Assembly (NCBI RefSeq): GCF_024448935.1
Contig: NZ_JAMOIE010000040.1
Span: 1 to 42,072 of the forward strand
From: Stutzerimonas stutzeri
GTDB taxonomy: Bacteria > Pseudomonadota > Gammaproteobacteria > Pseudomonadales > Pseudomonadaceae
Direction of reading: 5' to 3'
Length of the DNA: 42,072 bases
The translations under genes were made by a program, and so were the position numbers. Below the pieces are notes generated by a model. The model did not search any database and had not been told where the DNA came from. It was given only the letters and a program-made list of their open reading frames with translations. Shown piece by piece: positions 26,662-35,195 of this stretch. The first letter of the stretch is position 1. The number at the start of each line of letters is the position of its first letter.

Positions 26662-27132
26662 TCAGGCCTGGCTGAGGGGGCGATGACGAGTGCTTTTGGC
26701 GGCCGTTCCCCGGCGATCGTACAAGTCCGGGGTATGGGAGGTGCCTTGCAGTATTTGCAGCATGGTGCCTACGGCGCTCTGGTTGGCCCGGATAAGCTTG
26801 CCATTGCGCTCATTGGCTTTGCGGCAGCCCTCAAGAATGACCTCCAGCTGTTCTGCCTGGGAAAGGATTTCGTCGCCAATCTCCGAACCTGCGGCAAACT
26901 GTGCCAAACCGTTCCGGTCGGCGCTCAACTGTGCCCTCGCTAATGCCTGGCTGCGTAATGTGCCGTGTTGGCCCAAAAGTGCCAGCAGTGCCTGCTTTTG
27001 CGTGAGCAATTGCTCCAGCCCACCGAGATTATGCTCAGCGAGCGCCAGATATTCCGCATCGGTGAGCTCGCGTAGCGTTCGGGCGGTGTCGATATCGTTG
27101 GTCAGTTGCTGAAGCAATTCGGAATCTAGCAT
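26662..27132 (-). CDS. flgN: FlgN export chaperone for FlgK/FlgL
   Basis: This 156-aa, mainly alpha-helical, cytosolic protein belongs to the FlgN family (LLQQLTNDIDTARTLRELTD, EYLALAEHNLGGLEQLLTQK) and should escort the hook-filament junction proteins FlgK and FlgL, both encoded here. I place the start at the ATG 27132 behind ACAGAGGCC; the longer frame to 27165 adds 11 unlikely residues. It lies 44 nt after flgM. The sequence is poorly conserved outside the helices, as usual for the family. Confidence 0.85.
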   Translation of the reverse strand: MLDSELLQQLTNDIDTARTLRELTDAEYLALAEHNLGGLEQLLTQKQALLALLGQHGTLRSQALARAQLSADRNGLAQFAAGSEIGDEILSQAEQLEVILEGCRKANERNGKLIRANQSAVGTMLQILQGTSHTPDLYDRRGTAAKSTRHRPLSQA

Positions 27133-27176
27133 AGTGGCCTCTGTTGCACTCACGCCTGTTCGCATTGGTGTCAGGC

Positions 27177-27506
27177 TCAGCGCTGGCTTTCGAACGACAG
27201 TAGCTTCGATGCTACTCGCTGGCTGTCCACCTGATAGCTGCCATCGGCGATTGCCTGCTTGATCTGAGCAACACGCTCTTGATCAACGGCGGGCTGCTGG
27301 TTCAACTTCTCGGTGGTCTGCTGAAGGCGCCGGGCTTCGGGGCTCAGCTGAACGCTCTCCCCCGATACCGGGCTGTTGCCGGTGGTCTTTACTTCGTCAG
27401 TAGAGGGCTGCTGAGCCGTTGGTCGCTCAGTGTTCTGGACGCTGCTGCTACGCCCATTGCTGGTTGAATTGACGGCGCTGTTAGGCCGATTGAAATCGAT
27501 AACCAT
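27177..27506 (-). CDS. flgM: FlgM anti-sigma-28 factor
   Basis: The 109-aa protein has the FlgM start [20 protein letters not shown], a disordered Ser/Thr/Pro-rich N-half, and the C-terminal sigma-28-binding helices ([20 protein letters not shown] and [20 protein letters not shown]). It holds FliA inactive until the hook-basal body is complete and is then exported. A close FliA promoter match lies upstream, so flgM expression feeds back on its own target. Confidence 0.93.
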   Translation of the reverse strand: MVIDFNRPNSAVNSTSNGRSSSVQNTERPTAQQPSTDEVKTTGNSPVSGESVQLSPEARRLQQTTEKLNQQPAVDQERVAQIKQAIADGSYQVDSQRVASKLLSFESQR

Positions 27507-27542
27507 GATCGAAACCTCGAATAAGTCAGGGCGCTTGCCTGC

Positions 27543-27569
27543 TTTTCGGCAAATCCAAATAAAACTTTA
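27543..27569 (-). promoter_or_regulatory. Sigma-28 (FliA) promoter of flgMN
   Basis: On the minus strand TAAAGTTT-N11-GCCGAAAA matches the FliA consensus (TAAAGTTT-N11-GCCGATAA) at 15 of 16 positions with exact spacing. It sits 37 nt upstream of the flgM ATG. Confidence 0.9.
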
Positions 27570-27610
27570 GTCTTTTTTCATACAAGCGGCTGGCGTAGCG
27601 GCGCCCGGCT

Positions 27611-28363
27611 TCACATTACGACTTCTACCTGCCCGGGACCAACGACGCGGGCTTTGATCGTTCGTCCGGATCGCTGATTTTTGACCCGGATCTGAACGCC
27701 GAGTGCGCCATCGGACAGCGCTTCGCCCGGCATTCTCACATTTATCGTCGAATTTTTCGCGCTGATTACCACCTGGTCGCCTTTTCGGACTATTTCAGCT
27801 GCAGATAAGTAGGTGGGGGCTAGCACCTGGTCGGGTAGGGCGCTGCGGGTAATCTTATTGCCCAGCACTTGATCGAACGAGGTCAGATAGCCCTGATTGA
27901 GCAAGCTGACGTCGCGCTCGGCAAGGGCGACATCGGCTAGCGCTACGACACTCGCTCGAGCCAGGGGCCGTCTGGCTACGATTACTTCACGGAACAAATG
28001 GACCTGTGCAGGAACGAAAACGGACCAGGGCGAAGTAGCTTCACAGCTAACTCGCACGGTAATGCGACCAACGGGTTGTGCCGGACTTTCGAGTCTGGTC
28101 GTCAATGCTTGATCGCAGGCCGCCAGGCGTAGGCGCGGGTCCAGCCTGTTCAGCTCGATTTCATGGCGAGCCTGGATTTGACTACGCTGTAAATAGTCAG
28201 TGACTTCCTGCTCAAGGAAAGCGCGAGTCGCGTCGATAAGCTGTTCAGGTCGCGTAAAGCTTGCTGAGTCAGCCAGCTGGCTCAGCCCGCACGAAGTCGC
28301 CAACAGAAACGTTTGGAAAAGCGTCTTGCACGGATGCCGGAAAAAAGTCGTCTGTTTGCTCAT
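27611..28363 (-). CDS. flgA: FlgA P-ring assembly chaperone
   Basis: The 250-aa periplasmic protein has a signal peptide (TLFQTFLLATSCGLSQLADS), an N-terminal domain (FTRPEQLIDATRAFLEQEVT, LDPRLRLAACDQAL) and a C-terminal SAF domain (RPLARASVVALADVALAERD; YLSAAEIVRKGDQVVISAKN). It assists assembly of FlgI, encoded at 35904. The ATG at 28363 fits, but the sigma-54 promoter at 28374-28390 would start transcription within a nucleotide or two of it, so the mRNA may be nearly leaderless or the true start differs. It is 104 nt upstream of flgM. Confidence 0.9.
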   Translation of the reverse strand: MSKQTTFFRHPCKTLFQTFLLATSCGLSQLADSASFTRPEQLIDATRAFLEQEVTDYLQRSQIQARHEIELNRLDPRLRLAACDQALTTRLESPAQPVGRITVRVSCEATSPWSVFVPAQVHLFREVIVARRPLARASVVALADVALAERDVSLLNQGYLTSFDQVLGNKITRSALPDQVLAPTYLSAAEIVRKGDQVVISAKNSTINVRMPGEALSDGALGVQIRVKNQRSGRTIKARVVGPGQVEVVM

Positions 28364-28373
28364 GTCTGGGTTA

Positions 28374-28390
28374 AAGCAAGGGACGTGCCG
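28374..28390 (-). promoter_or_regulatory. Sigma-54 promoter of flgA
   Basis: On the minus strand CGGCACGTCCCTTGCTT has GG and GC separated by exactly 10 nt and matches the TGGCACG-N4-TTGCT consensus at all but the first base. This would put flgA under RpoN and a FleQ-type activator. Confidence 0.75.
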
Positions 28391-28533
28391 TTTGCTGGCC
28401 GCTCAGAAACTGGCTGGGACAGGCGCGACAGGTATTGTGCAAAATTGGTGGTGGCGATGCATGCCACTTCAGCGCCAGATAGCCTGAGCTACAGATGTCT
28501 GCCCGTCCATCTTACACGCAAGAGGAAACTGGC

Positions 28534-29466
28534 ATGGCCGGTGTATTGGATTCGGTTAACCAGCGTACCCAGCTGGCGGGACAGAACCGTTTGGAGCTGC
28601 TGCTGTTCAGACTGGACGGCAAGCAGCTTTATGGCATCAACGTGTTCAAGGTCAAAGAGGTGCTGCAGTGCCCTCGGCTCACGGTCATGCCTCGGTCGAG
28701 CCCGGTGGTGAGAGGGGTGGCGAACATTCGGGGAAGCACGCTTTCTATCCTCGATCTGTCCGCTGCTACCGGAAAGCCAACGCTACAGGATTTGCCCAAT
28801 AGTTTTGCCATCATTGTCGAATACAACACTAAGGTGCTTGGTTTTCTGGTCCGCTCGGTGGAGCGGATAGTCAACATGAACTGGGAAGATATCCTTCCGC
28901 CCCCTAAAGGTGTTGGGCATGATCATTACTTGACCGCCGTGACCCACCTCGATGGGCAAATGGTCGAGATTATCGACGTGGAAAAAGTTCTGGCCGAGGT
29001 CGCACCTGTTTCAGAGCAGCTGTCGGTCAGCATTGCCGACGAGGCAACCAGTAGCAAGGCATCAGCTAGCCGGGTCCTGATTGTTGATGACTCGGCTGTC
29101 GCGCGAAAACAGATTATTCGTTGTCTACAAAATTTGGGAATCGAGGTGGTTGCGCGCAACGATGGCCGTGAGGCGCTGGACTACCTTCGAGAACTGGTAG
29201 CAGAGGGAAAAAAACCATCCGATGAATTCGTGATGATGATTTCCGATATCGAAATGCCAGAAATGGATGGCTACTCCCTGACGACGGAGGTTCGTCAGGA
29301 TCCGGCTATGCGTGATATGCACATTCTACTGCATACTTCGCTTTCCGGTGTGTTCAACCAGAGCATGGTCAGGCGGGTCGGAGCGGATGATTTTCTCGCC
29401 AAGTTTCAGGCAGATGAGCTGGTCAATCGAGTGATAGAGCGAATCCGGGCTACGGATAAGAAGTGA
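28534..29466 (+). CDS. cheV: CheV hybrid chemotaxis adaptor
   Basis: The 310-aa protein combines an N-terminal CheW domain (about residues 15-160: FRLDGKQLYGINVFKVKEVL, PVVRGVANIRGSTLSILDLS) with a C-terminal receiver domain (from about 185: SRVLIVDDSAVARKQIIRCL; phospho-Asp in MMISDIEMPEMDGYS; Lys in FLAKFQADELVN). It links CheA to receptors and adapts by phosphorylation. I chose ATG 28534 behind AAGAGGAAACT; a GTC-rich upstream extension to 28495 is not conserved. It is divergent from flgA and followed after 37 nt by cheR. Confidence 0.92.
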   Translation: MAGVLDSVNQRTQLAGQNRLELLLFRLDGKQLYGINVFKVKEVLQCPRLTVMPRSSPVVRGVANIRGSTLSILDLSAATGKPTLQDLPNSFAIIVEYNTKVLGFLVRSVERIVNMNWEDILPPPKGVGHDHYLTAVTHLDGQMVEIIDVEKVLAEVAPVSEQLSVSIADEATSSKASASRVLIVDDSAVARKQIIRCLQNLGIEVVARNDGREALDYLRELVAEGKKPSDEFVMMISDIEMPEMDGYSLTTEVRQDPAMRDMHILLHTSLSGVFNQSMVRRVGADDFLAKFQADELVNRVIERIRATDKK

Positions 29467-29503
29467 GGCTTCGTCCTCTCCATACGACTGGTGGGCATTA
29501 TTA

Positions 29504-30328
29504 GTGTCAGGTGATCCGGATTTCGATCAGTTCCGAATATTCCTTGAGAAGACGTGCGGTATTCTGCTGGGCAGCAACAAGCAGTACCTGGTGTCCAGCA
29601 GATTGAACAAGCTTATGGGGCAGCAAGGGCTCAAAACGCTTGGCGATTTGGTCAGCAAGATTCAGTCCCAGCCGCGTAGCGGTCTGCGCGAGCAGGTCGT
29701 GGACGCCATGACAACCAACGAGACGCTCTGGTTTCGTGACGCCTATCCCTTTGAGGTGATGAAAAGCCGCGTTCTGCCTGAATTGCTGAAAAATGCGCCG
29801 GGACAGCGCTTGCGCATCTGGTCGGCGGCCTGTTCATCGGGGCAGGAACCGTACTCATTGTCGATGGCCATCGATGAATTCGAGCGAGCGAGCCCAAGCC
29901 AGCCGAAACCGGCCGTGCAGATCGTGGCTACCGAATTGTCAGGGACCATGCTCGCGGCATCCAAGGCAGCCGAATATGACAGCCTAGCCATCGCGCGAGG
30001 CTTGTCCAGCGAGCGTCTGCAACGTTATTTCGAGGTGAAAAGTCCGGGTCGTTGGGTGGTTAAGCCGGCAATTCGTAGTCGTGTCGAGTTTCGGGTGCAG
30101 AACCTTCTCGACAGCTATGCAGTGCTTGGCAAGTTCGATGTGGTGTTCTGCCGCAACGTGCTGATTTATTTTTCCGCTGATGTAAAAAAAGACATCCTCA
30201 AGCGAATTCACGCGACGTTGAAGCCAGGCGGGTATCTCTTTCTGGGAGCATCCGAAGCGCTGAACGGCCTTCCTGAGCTGTACCAGATGGTGCAATGCAG
30301 CCCGGGCATCATCTACAAGGCGAAGTAA
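29504..30328 (+). CDS. cheR: CheR chemoreceptor methyltransferase
   Basis: The 274-aa S-adenosylmethionine-dependent enzyme methylates glutamates of chemoreceptors. The helical N-terminal domain (FDQFRIFLEKTCGILLGSNK) precedes the SAM fold with MTTNETLWFRDAYPF, RIWSAACSSGQEPYSLSMAI and FDVVFCRNVLIYFS. The start is GTG at 29504 (SGDPDFDQFRIF); no better start codon lies nearby. cheV and cheR form an operon typical of pseudomonads. Confidence 0.93.
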   Translation: MSGDPDFDQFRIFLEKTCGILLGSNKQYLVSSRLNKLMGQQGLKTLGDLVSKIQSQPRSGLREQVVDAMTTNETLWFRDAYPFEVMKSRVLPELLKNAPGQRLRIWSAACSSGQEPYSLSMAIDEFERASPSQPKPAVQIVATELSGTMLAASKAAEYDSLAIARGLSSERLQRYFEVKSPGRWVVKPAIRSRVEFRVQNLLDSYAVLGKFDVVFCRNVLIYFSADVKKDILKRIHATLKPGGYLFLGASEALNGLPELYQMVQCSPGIIYKAK

Positions 30329-30471
30329 TGGTTCATCCGTGGCAAAAGGCGGCAAGAAACTGTCGCTATGGGCGGAATGAGCGGCAAATATAGGGGTCAC
30401 GCTTTGCCGCTTTTGACACCTGGTCCAATCTCCTCTTTATAAAAAGTTTATAAATCAGTTGGTTGCAGAAA

Positions 30472-30487
30472 TGGCATGGCCTTTGCT
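30472..30487 (+). promoter_or_regulatory. Sigma-54 promoter of flgBCDE
   Basis: TGGCATGGCCTTTGCT has the GG-N10-GC spacing and is close to TGGCACG-N4-TTGCT. It lies 44 nt upstream of flgB. A FleR-type activator is expected from Pseudomonas work; it is not in this window. Confidence 0.88.
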
Positions 30488-30530
30488 ATGAGTTTGCCAA
30501 GCAGACTTGTATCCGGCAAAGGGCTAGATC

Positions 30531-30935
30531 ATGAGCATCAGTTTCGACCAGGCACTCGGCATCCATGAGAAGGCGCTCGGCTTTCGCGCTCAGCGTGCCG
30601 AGGTGCTTGCCAACAACATTGCCAACGCTGACACCCCCAACTACAAGGCGCGTGATCTGGATTTCAGCTCGGTGCTTGCTGCGCAGCACAGCAAGAATCA
30701 GGGTGGGTTCGGCGTCGCCGTGACCAGCAGCAAGCATATTGCCGCCGAAGGCATGGAGATTGCCGATCCCGGCTTGCGTTTCCGCACGCCGGCGCACGCT
30801 TCGCTCGATCAAAATACTGTTGATGCCCAGGTTGAGCAAGCCGCCTATGCCGAGAACGCCATCGACTTTCAGGCAAGTTTCACCTTGCTCAACAGTAAAT
30901 TGCGTGGGCTCATGAGCGCCCTGCGCGGCGAATAA
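30531..30935 (+). CDS. flgB: Flagellar proximal rod protein FlgB
   Basis: A 134-aa rod protein with the flg rod/hook N-terminal motif (EVLANNIANADTPNYKARDL) and the typical C-terminal helix (AIDFQASFTLLNSKLRGLMS) that form the coiled coil with other rod subunits. It has no signal peptide, as expected for type III-exported parts. It is the first gene of the flgBCDE unit; flgC follows after 14 nt. Confidence 0.95.
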   Translation: MSISFDQALGIHEKALGFRAQRAEVLANNIANADTPNYKARDLDFSSVLAAQHSKNQGGFGVAVTSSKHIAAEGMEIADPGLRFRTPAHASLDQNTVDAQVEQAAYAENAIDFQASFTLLNSKLRGLMSALRGE

Positions 30936-30949
30936 CAGGAGCAAAAACC

Positions 30950-31393
30950 ATGTCTCTTAGTAGCGTATTCAACATTGCCGGCAGCGGCATGAGCGCCCAG
31001 AGCACTCGCCTGAACACCATATCGAGCAACATTGCTAACGCCGAAACGGTTTCTTCCAGCGTCGACCAGACCTACCGTGCGCGCCATCCGGTGTTCGCCA
31101 CCCTGCTTCAACAGGCCAACGGAGAGCCCAATCAATCACTCTTCGCTGAGCAGGACCAGGCGGGCGCAGGTGTTCAGGTGCTAGGCGTCGTTGAGGACCA
31201 GAGCGAGCTGCAAGCCCGGTACGAGCCCAACCACCCGGCTGCGAATGAGGAGGGGTATGTGTATTACCCGAACGTCAACGTGGTGGAGGAAATGGCCGAC
31301 ATGATTTCTGCCAGCCGGTCGTTTCAAACCAATGCCGAGCTGATGAACACGGCCAAGACCATGTTGCAGAAAGTATTGACCCTGGGCCAGTAA
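30950..31393 (+). CDS. flgC: Flagellar proximal rod protein FlgC
   Basis: The 147-aa rod protein starts with SLSSVFNIAGSGMSAQSTRL and carries ISSNIANAETVSSS. The C-terminal NVVEEMADMISASRSFQTNA and ELMNTAKTMLQKVLTLG close the coiled coil. CAGGAGCAAAAACC gives the ribosome binding site. The length is normal. Confidence 0.95.
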   Translation: MSLSSVFNIAGSGMSAQSTRLNTISSNIANAETVSSSVDQTYRARHPVFATLLQQANGEPNQSLFAEQDQAGAGVQVLGVVEDQSELQARYEPNHPAANEEGYVYYPNVNVVEEMADMISASRSFQTNAELMNTAKTMLQKVLTLGQ

Positions 31394-31411
31394 CCACTAC
31401 GAGATATAGCC

Positions 31412-32092
31412 ATGAGCACGACAGGCGGCGTCAGCGGTACCGGCTCGGTACTTGACCAATACCAGATCAAAGATCGCGAAGTTAAAAGCAACGACCTCGG
31501 CAAGAACGAGTTTCTCGAACTGCTGGTCGCCCAACTGAACAACCAGAACCCGCTGGAGCCTCAGGAGAACGGCGAGTTCATCGCCCAGCTGGCGCAGTTC
31601 AGCACCGTTGAAGGTGTGGAGAAGCTGAACTCCAGCATGGAAACCATCCTGTCGGGCTATCAGTCCTCCCAGGCGCTTCAGGCATCTTCGCTGGTTGGTC
31701 GCAAAGTGATCGTGCCGACCGATAAAGCGGTTGTGGATACCAGCGAAACCTTCAAGGCCAGCATCGTGCTTCCCACATCGAGCAGCAACGTTGCGGTCAA
31801 CGTCTATGACAGCGCCGGTACCGTGGTGAACCGGATCAACATGGGGCAGCAAGAGGCCGGCAACGTTTCGTTCATGTGGGACGGCAAGGACTCGAACGGC
31901 AACACCTTGCCGCCGGGTACCTATAAATTCGAAGCACAAGCTGCCTACCAAGGCGAGACCAAGGGGTTGTACACCCTGCTTCCCGCCAACGTAGACAGCG
32001 TCACGCTTGGACAGAACGGCGGGGAGCTGATGCTCAATCTGGCCGGCGTCGGCAGCATCGGGCTGTCGCAAGTCCAGGTCATCGGTCAGTAA
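31412..32092 (+). CDS. flgD: Hook assembly scaffold FlgD
   Basis: The 226-aa hook cap has the conserved N-terminal part (NEFLELLVAQLNNQNPLEPQ, FIAQLAQFSTVEGVEKLN), which carries the type III export signal. The FlgD Ig-like/tudor region follows (MWDGKDSNGNTLPPGTYKFE). It caps the growing hook until replaced by FlgK. It stands 18 nt after flgC, 31 nt before flgE. Confidence 0.94.
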   Translation: MSTTGGVSGTGSVLDQYQIKDREVKSNDLGKNEFLELLVAQLNNQNPLEPQENGEFIAQLAQFSTVEGVEKLNSSMETILSGYQSSQALQASSLVGRKVIVPTDKAVVDTSETFKASIVLPTSSSNVAVNVYDSAGTVVNRINMGQQEAGNVSFMWDGKDSNGNTLPPGTYKFEAQAAYQGETKGLYTLLPANVDSVTLGQNGGELMLNLAGVGSIGLSQVQVIGQ

Positions 32093-32123
32093 CTACCGGC
32101 GCGCCCGGTAACAGGAGCAATTC

Positions 32124-33401
32124 ATGTCGTTCAATATCGGCCTCAGCGGTATGCGTGCCGCCAGTAAAGACCTCAACGTCACGGGTAACAACATCGCGAA
32201 CGCGGGGACTGTTGGGTTTAAACAGTCGCGGGCGGAGTTTTCGGATGTGTATGCGGCCAATATGGGGGTGGGGAAAAACCCGGTTGGCAGTGGGGTACAG
32301 CTAGCCAACGTTTCCCAGCAGTTCAATCAGGGCAATATCAACTATACCCAGAACGCACTGGATCTGGCGATCAATGGCGACGGCTTTTTCCAGGTCAGCA
32401 ACAACGGCGCCCTGAGCTATACCCGTGCCGGTTATTTCGGGACGGATAAAGAGGGCAATCTGGTCGATAACTTCGGCTACAACCTGCAGGGTTATTCGGT
32501 TGATGGCAATGGCAATGTTCAGACCGGGCAAGTGAGTGACCTGAAGGTCCAGACTGCAAGTCAAGAGCCTAAGGCGACGGCGAAGGTCACCCAAGGATTC
32601 AACCTCAACTCCACCAACACGGAGCCGGCCAACACACCGTTCGACCCCGCCGATCCGTTGAGCTACAACTCGTCGACGTCAACCAACGTTTATGACGAGC
32701 AGGGCAACGCCCATGTGATGACGCAGTATTTCGTCAAGACCGATACTGCCAATACCTGGCAAATGCATGTGCTCGTGGACGGGCGTAACCCGGCCAATCC
32801 AGTCAACAGTACGGCTCCCGACACGACGACTTTGGAATTCAGCCGGTCCGGTAGTCTCGTAGTTCCGGCCGGTGGCAGCACTTCAATAACTGGGTGGCAG
32901 CCGGCTGTTCAGAACGCCGACGGTACTTGGTCCTTGAATAACGCGGCACCGGCCGCGGGCTTGGACATGACGGTCGACATGCGTGGCTCAACTCAGTACG
33001 CCAGTGTATTTGCCGTAAACAGCGTAAGCCAGGACGGTTACACCACAGGTGAGTTGGCGGGGCTTGAAATCAGCGAGACCGGTGAGATTTTCGCTCGCTA
33101 TACCAACGGTCAATCGAAGGTTCAGGGTCAGATCATCCTGGTGAACTTCGCCAACGTTCAGGGTTTGACTCCGGTTGGCAAGACACAATGGGTCCAGTCC
33201 TTCGAGTCCGGCGAGCCCGTGCGCAACCCCCCGGGTAGTGGCACATTGGGATCGTTGCAGGCTGGCGCCCTGGAAGACTCCAACGTCGAGCTGTCCGACC
33301 AGCTGGTCAACCTGATCGTGGCGCAGCGAAACTATCAGGCGAACGCCAAGACGATCGAAACCGAGAGCGCCATCACCCAGACGATCATTAACTTGCGGTA
33401 A
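32124..33401 (+). CDS. flgE: Flagellar hook protein FlgE
   Basis: The 425-aa hook subunit has N-terminal SFNIGLSGMRAASKDLNVTG and NNIANAGTVGFKQSR, a large variable beta region (about 90-350, with SYNSSTSTNVYDEQGNAHVM) and C-terminal NLIVAQRNYQANAKTIETES. The N- and C-terminal helices pack in the hook core. AACAGGAGCAATTC precedes the ATG. It ends the flgBCDE transcript before the terminator at 33454. Confidence 0.95.
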   Translation: MSFNIGLSGMRAASKDLNVTGNNIANAGTVGFKQSRAEFSDVYAANMGVGKNPVGSGVQLANVSQQFNQGNINYTQNALDLAINGDGFFQVSNNGALSYTRAGYFGTDKEGNLVDNFGYNLQGYSVDGNGNVQTGQVSDLKVQTASQEPKATAKVTQGFNLNSTNTEPANTPFDPADPLSYNSSTSTNVYDEQGNAHVMTQYFVKTDTANTWQMHVLVDGRNPANPVNSTAPDTTTLEFSRSGSLVVPAGGSTSITGWQPAVQNADGTWSLNNAAPAAGLDMTVDMRGSTQYASVFAVNSVSQDGYTTGELAGLEISETGEIFARYTNGQSKVQGQIILVNFANVQGLTPVGKTQWVQSFESGEPVRNPPGSGTLGSLQAGALEDSNVELSDQLVNLIVAQRNYQANAKTIETESAITQTIINLR

Positions 33402-33453
33402 CGGTTGACTGGGCACTGCTCGAGGCGGCAGGAAACTGCCGCTTCGCTTTTTC

Positions 33454-33477
33454 AAGGTCCTTCGGGGCCTTTTTTTA
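33454..33477 (+). terminator. Terminator after flgE
   Basis: The hairpin AAGGTCC-TTCG-GGGCCTT, with one G-U pair and a stable TTCG loop, is followed by TTTTTT. A smaller GGCGGCAG/CTGCCGC hairpin lies just upstream. It separates flgBCDE from the flgF unit. Confidence 0.88.
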
Positions 33478-33525
33478 TACCAGAAACGCTTTTTTGTTCA
33501 ATGGCTTATGTAATAGTCCGGTCGA

Positions 33526-33542
33526 TGGCACGTGGCTTGCTT
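33526..33542 (+). promoter_or_regulatory. Sigma-54 promoter of flgFGHIJKL
   Basis: TGGCACGTGGCTTGCTT matches the -24/-12 consensus TGGCACG-N4-TTGCT exactly. It lies 53 nt upstream of the flgF ATG. Confidence 0.92.
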
Positions 33543-33594
33543 GGTCTTTGCATAGAGATTTAGTTAGCGTCAATTTGCGTGTTACGGAGGTTCC

Positions 33595-34335
33595 ATGGAC
33601 AAGATGCTCTATGTAGCAATGACGGGGGCGAGCCAAAACGCTCGAGCCCAACAGGCGCATGCCAACAACCTGGCGAACATCTCGACCACGGGCTTCCGGC
33701 GTGACTTCGAGCAGGCACGCTCCATGCAGGTCTTCGGAGACAGCTTTCCGGCACGTGTCTATGCCATGACCGAACGTCCAGGCACTGACTTCAGCGCCGG
33801 CACTTTGCAGGAGACGGGGCGGGATCTGGACGTGGCCGTCGAGGGCGAGGGCTGGATAGCCGTGCAAGCGCCGGATGGCAGCGAAGCCTATGCCCGTACC
33901 GGCAGCCTTAATATCGACACGCTCGGCATGCTCAGGACCGGCGATGGTTTGCCAGTGCTCGGCAATGCCGGGCCGATTGCCGTGCCGCCAGAGGAGAAAG
34001 TGGAGATCGGCGCTGACGGCTCGATCAGTATTCGCGCGCTCGGTGAAGATCCAAATGTGGTGGTGACGGTTGACCGTCTGAAATTGGTCAATCCCGATCC
34101 AAAGCAGCTTGAGAAGGGTGCCGACGGGCTTATTCGATTGAGGGATGGACAGCCTGTCGAGGCTGACGCTGGGATTCGTGTGACCTCGGGCTTTCTTGAG
34201 GCAAGTAACGTCAACGCTGTTGCTGAGATGACATCGATGCTGGCGCTGTCCCGGCAGTTCGAGCTTCACGTGAAGATGATGCGCACCGCCGAAGAAGACG
34301 GAGCCGCTGCGGCCCGAGTCTTGCAGATCAGCTAA
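33595..34335 (+). CDS. flgF: Flagellar proximal rod protein FlgF
   Basis: The 246-aa rod protein has the start MDKMLYVAMTGASQNARAQQ and HANNLANISTTGFRRDFEQA, and the C-terminal VNAVAEMTSMLALSRQFELH. It is the last proximal rod component. TTACGGAGGTTCC is a strong ribosome binding site. It is the first gene after the sigma-54 promoter at 33526; flgG follows after 45 nt. Confidence 0.95.
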   Translation: MDKMLYVAMTGASQNARAQQAHANNLANISTTGFRRDFEQARSMQVFGDSFPARVYAMTERPGTDFSAGTLQETGRDLDVAVEGEGWIAVQAPDGSEAYARTGSLNIDTLGMLRTGDGLPVLGNAGPIAVPPEEKVEIGADGSISIRALGEDPNVVVTVDRLKLVNPDPKQLEKGADGLIRLRDGQPVEADAGIRVTSGFLEASNVNAVAEMTSMLALSRQFELHVKMMRTAEEDGAAAARVLQIS

Positions 34336-34380
34336 TAAACAACGCGTCGCGCCCGAATACCGGCGTACGAGGAGAAGAAT

Positions 34381-35166
34381 ATGCTTCCAGCACTGTGGGT
34401 GAGTAAGACCGGTTTGTCCGCTCAGGACATGAACCTGACCACTATTTCCAACAACCTGGCCAACGTGTCTACCACTGGCTTCAAGAAGGACCGTGCCGAG
34501 TTTCAGGATCTGCTGTATCAGATCCGCCGGCAGCCGGGCGGCCAATCCACGCAAGACAGTGAACTACCTTCCGGTTTGCAGCTGGGTACCGGTGTGCGCA
34601 TCGTCGGTACGCAGAAGCAATTCACCGCGGGCAGCCTGCAGACCACCGAGCAGCCGCTCGACATGGCCATCAACGGGCGTGGCTTCTTTCAGGTCCTGCT
34701 GCCTGACGGCACCGTGTCCTACTCGCGCGATGGTAGTTTTCATCTGGATGCCGAAGGCCAGATCGTGACCTCCAATGGTTATGCATTGGAGCCGGCCATC
34801 ATTGTGCCGCCCGAGACCCAGACCTTCACCGTGGGTGAAGACGGTACCGTATCGGTGACCACGCTGGGTAATCCGGCGCCGCAGATCATCGGTAACTTGC
34901 AGACCGCCGACTTCGTCAACCCGGCCGGCCTCCAGGCGATGGGCAGCAACCTGTTCCTGGAAACGGCCGCGAGCGGTGCGCCGCAAGTTAGCACTCCTGG
35001 CCTGAACGGGCTGGGCACCGTGCTGCAGAACACCCTGGAAAACTCCAACGTCAGCGTCGTCGAGGAACTGGTGAACATGATCACCACCCAGCGCGCCTAC
35101 GAGATGAATTCCAAAGTCATCTCCACGGCCGATCAGATGCTGTCCTTTGTTACCCAGCAGCTGTAA
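34381..35166 (+). CDS. flgG: Flagellar distal rod protein FlgG
   Basis: The 261-aa distal rod subunit starts with [20 protein letters not shown] and [20 protein letters not shown]. It carries the FlgG-specific [12 protein letters not shown] segment and the C-terminal [20 protein letters not shown]. It forms the long rod part through the P and L rings. Confidence 0.96.
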   Translation: MLPALWVSKTGLSAQDMNLTTISNNLANVSTTGFKKDRAEFQDLLYQIRRQPGGQSTQDSELPSGLQLGTGVRIVGTQKQFTAGSLQTTEQPLDMAINGRGFFQVLLPDGTVSYSRDGSFHLDAEGQIVTSNGYALEPAIIVPPETQTFTVGEDGTVSVTTLGNPAPQIIGNLQTADFVNPAGLQAMGSNLFLETAASGAPQVSTPGLNGLGTVLQNTLENSNVSVVEELVNMITTQRAYEMNSKVISTADQMLSFVTQQL

Positions 35167-35195
35167 CAGCTATCAGCCGCTGGATTGAGGTGAAT

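Noticed and set aside
28381..28400. Plus-strand sigma-54-like site (GGACGTGCCGTTTGCT) before cheV
   Set aside because: GG and GC are 11 nt apart on this strand; the exact 10-nt spacing is found only on the minus strand toward flgA.
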